This document shows, piece by piece, positions 62,827 through 64,000 of a DNA stretch of 64,000 bases. Every line of letters begins with the position of its first letter. Positions within the stretch are counted from its first letter, which is position 1. This DNA comes from Natrialba chahannaoensis JCM 10990 (lineage in GTDB: Archaea; Halobacteriota; Halobacteria; Halobacteriales; Natrialbaceae), in assembly GCF_000337135.1 (NCBI RefSeq), contig NZ_AOIN01000099.1, forward strand, positions 46,500 through 110,499. The letters run 5' to 3'. Under the pieces are notes generated by a model that had not been told where the DNA came from, ran no database searches, and saw only the letters and a program-made list of their open reading frames with translations. The position numbers were made by a program, and so were the translations under genes.

Positions 62827-63449
62827 ATCCGAAGCAGCCAGTGGCGGGCCGCGAACCGATGGAGCCGACGGATCTAGGGCCGCCGGCATCCAATCACATA
62901 GGCAGACAACTCACTCCACAGCGTGTTGTTTGTGCACCTATAGCAGCGATCCGCCGTGAGGCGAGTGCTGTCGCGCGGATACTGCTATCCAGTGACGACC
63001 GCGTTCGTGCCGGTGCTCGCACTGAGATCTGAACGCCGCGTTCGCGTTTGCGTTTGCGTTCGGATTCGGACTCACATTTACGTCCGCAACCGCATCTGCA
63101 TCCGCGTTCGTGTCGCGAGACGAACCGTCCGCGACGCACCGTCCCCGACCGGCGTCACTGCCGATTCCCTTGCCCCGACGGAACGGACGACACGAGGGAC
63201 GGGAGAGGAACAGACAAGCAGGTCCGATGGCGAACAGGCGAGTCAGCGACACTCATCCGCACCGATACCCGCACTCGAACCTGCAGTCAGACTCAGATCC
63301 AGACCCACCATCGACACCCGCACTCGAGGACCGAGGCGAATCGTGCACCACAGACCCAGAATCAGAACCGAACTGAAGTCGGACCGAGACCCAGATCAGG
63401 CCCACCTTCAGACCCAGACCCAGCACCGGACTAACCGGAGGCGAACCAC
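62827..63449. repeat. Repetitive spacer between Bat-type regulator 2 and small protein 2
   Basis: 623 bp without a supported gene. Hexanucleotide-type tracts: 63032-63110 (GCGTTCGCGTTTGCGTTTGC and CGCATCTGCATCC variants) and 63285-63425 (CAGACCCAGA/CAGATCC variants). Same type of DNA as the spacer at 55478-56371. Confidence 0.65.
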
Positions 63450-63626
63450 ATGACCTCACACATCAAACTCTACGGATCGAAGAGCGACCGGTTCGAGGAG
63501 ATCAAAGACAGTATGGAACAGCAACTCGGATACGAGCCGTCGAACCCCGAAGTCGTCGGCCTCATTATGGCGGCCTACGAAACGGAGGAGAACAACGCAC
63601 TCAGCGTCGACAACGCGCTCCTGTAA
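63450..63626 (+). CDS. Small ribbon-helix-helix-like protein 2
   Basis: 58 aa: MTSHIKLYGSK, SDRFEEIKDSMEQQLGYEPSNPEVVGLIMAAYETEENNA. A clear paralogue of the protein at 56372, with the shared core HIKLxGSK, RFE, GYExSNPEVxGLxMA. Preceded by GGAGGCG at 63437-63443, a plausible ribosome-binding site. Predicted ribbon-helix-helix fold; DNA-binding or antitoxin-like roles are possible. It stands downstream of Bat-type regulator 2 in the same order and orientation as the first pair. Confidence 0.78.
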   Translation: MTSHIKLYGSKSDRFEEIKDSMEQQLGYEPSNPEVVGLIMAAYETEENNALSVDNALL

Positions 63627-63811
63627 CATCTGCAGGAGCAAGCTATCAACCGCATCCGTCCACATTTTCGGAGACAAGAACGGCATTCGAACCAGTCTCC
63701 ATTTTCGACAAAAACCACTAAGTAATCTACTGTGGTAGGGTCCTTGGTGCTTGGTGGCAGTGAACACTATATCAGGCACCAGCCTCCGTGACAAAACAGG
63801 AGTGAAAACCC

Positions 63812-63985
63812 ATGGCAGACGCACATAAACTCGATTGTGAATCAGTGTCGGACACATGCCGGTTCATTATTCAGTCGGAAAACGAGGAAGAGGCAGTTGA
63901 ATTGGCTAAGAAACACATGAAAGAGGTTCACGAGCAGGAATTTACAGACGACGAACTCCGAGAGGAGCATCTTCAAATCGTCTAA
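63812..63985 (+). CDS. DUF1059-family small protein
   Basis: 57 aa: MADAHKLDCESVSDTCRFIIQSENEEEAVELAKKHMKEVHEQEF, then DDELREEHLQIV. The CRFIIQSENEEEAVELAKKHMKEVH block is the DUF1059 signature, a compact alpha/beta protein of unknown function common in haloarchaea and actinobacteria. Two Cys may bind metal. The ATG at 63812 follows an AT-richer region (63700-63780) that may contain its promoter. Confidence 0.82.
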   Translation: MADAHKLDCESVSDTCRFIIQSENEEEAVELAKKHMKEVHEQEFTDDELREEHLQIV

Positions 63986-64000
63986 CGAATAGACGTGGTC

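Noticed and set aside
61872-63032. 386-codon plus-strand frame overlapping the end of Bat-type regulator 2
   Set aside because: Mostly out-of-frame reading of the regulator; Arg/Gly-rich product typical of GC-rich shadows.

Overview
The window comes from a haloarchaeon. The evidence is high-GC DNA, very acidic proteins, TATA-box/leaderless promoters, a TFB, a thermosome, LonB, geranylgeranylglyceryl phosphate synthase, the archaeal aroA'/aroB' entry to the shikimate pathway, HTH_10 (Bat-type) sensors and many small Halobacteria-only families. Gene content and style suggest the Natrialba/Natronorubrum/Haloterrigena group, but that assignment is a guess. Base 1 starts with a perfect 19-nt Nextera mosaic-end sequence that cuts into ftsZ1, so the left edge is an assembly contig end and not a biological junction. 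No tRNA, rRNA, CRISPR array or transposase gene was seen.

Layout. 1-9.5 kb: truncated ftsZ1, D-aminoacyl-tRNA deacylase, a Ca2+/Na+ antiporter, aroE, a helix-hairpin-helix protein, a tightly coupled pabB-pabA-pabC-like operon, a Rieske protein and a wHTH protein. 9.9-18.9 kb: Zn-ribbon regulator, sugar nucleotidyltransferase, NfeD plus stomatin, wHTH, HAD phosphatase, XTPase with an odd Cys-rich insert, TFB, aroD and a Zn-ribbon membrane protein. 18.9-30 kb: aroB', a stand-alone CARF-like/wHTH regulator, HAD, SprT-like, nucleoside phosphorylase-like protein, then trpC-trpB-trpA-aroA' with candidate TGTACA operators, and a cysteine-less alkyltransferase-like gene. 30-39 kb: membrane protein, CPBP protease and LonB operon; nadM; SAM hydroxide adenosyltransferase; HalOD1; thermosome. 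39-50 kb: amidohydrolase, DUF368/PopT transporter, GT2, methyltransferase, MBL hydrolase, YkgJ, GGGP synthase, TRAM, radical SAM and Hsp20. 50-64 kb: accessory-looking region with an oxidoreductase, a Tat lipoprotein, two Bat-type sensor-regulators each followed by a paralogous ~57-aa ribbon-helix-helix-like protein, a Tat-exported subtilase between them, and a DUF1059 protein.

How the parts work together. Shikimate and aromatic genes are spread over about 26 kb: aroE, aroD, aroB', aroA', trpCBA and the pab-like operon. aroA'/aroB' make dehydroquinate, aroD/aroE continue to shikimate, trpCBA finish tryptophan and pabBAC divert chorismate to folate or anthranilate. LonB, CPBP, thermosome, Hsp20 and NfeD/stomatin form a protein and membrane quality-control theme.

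Most striking non-gene signals: (i) a two-copy palindromic MITE-like element with CTATAGTA ends at 36617-36702 and 49353-49478; (ii) three GTAC cores phased exactly 10 bp apart upstream of trpC, two of them full TGTACA boxes like the TrpY sites of methanogens; (iii) a heavy load of hexanucleotide-type low-complexity tracts, many inserted in frame into conserved enzymes; (iv) the duplicated Bat-sensor/small-protein module near the right end, my best candidate for an undescribed regulatory system.
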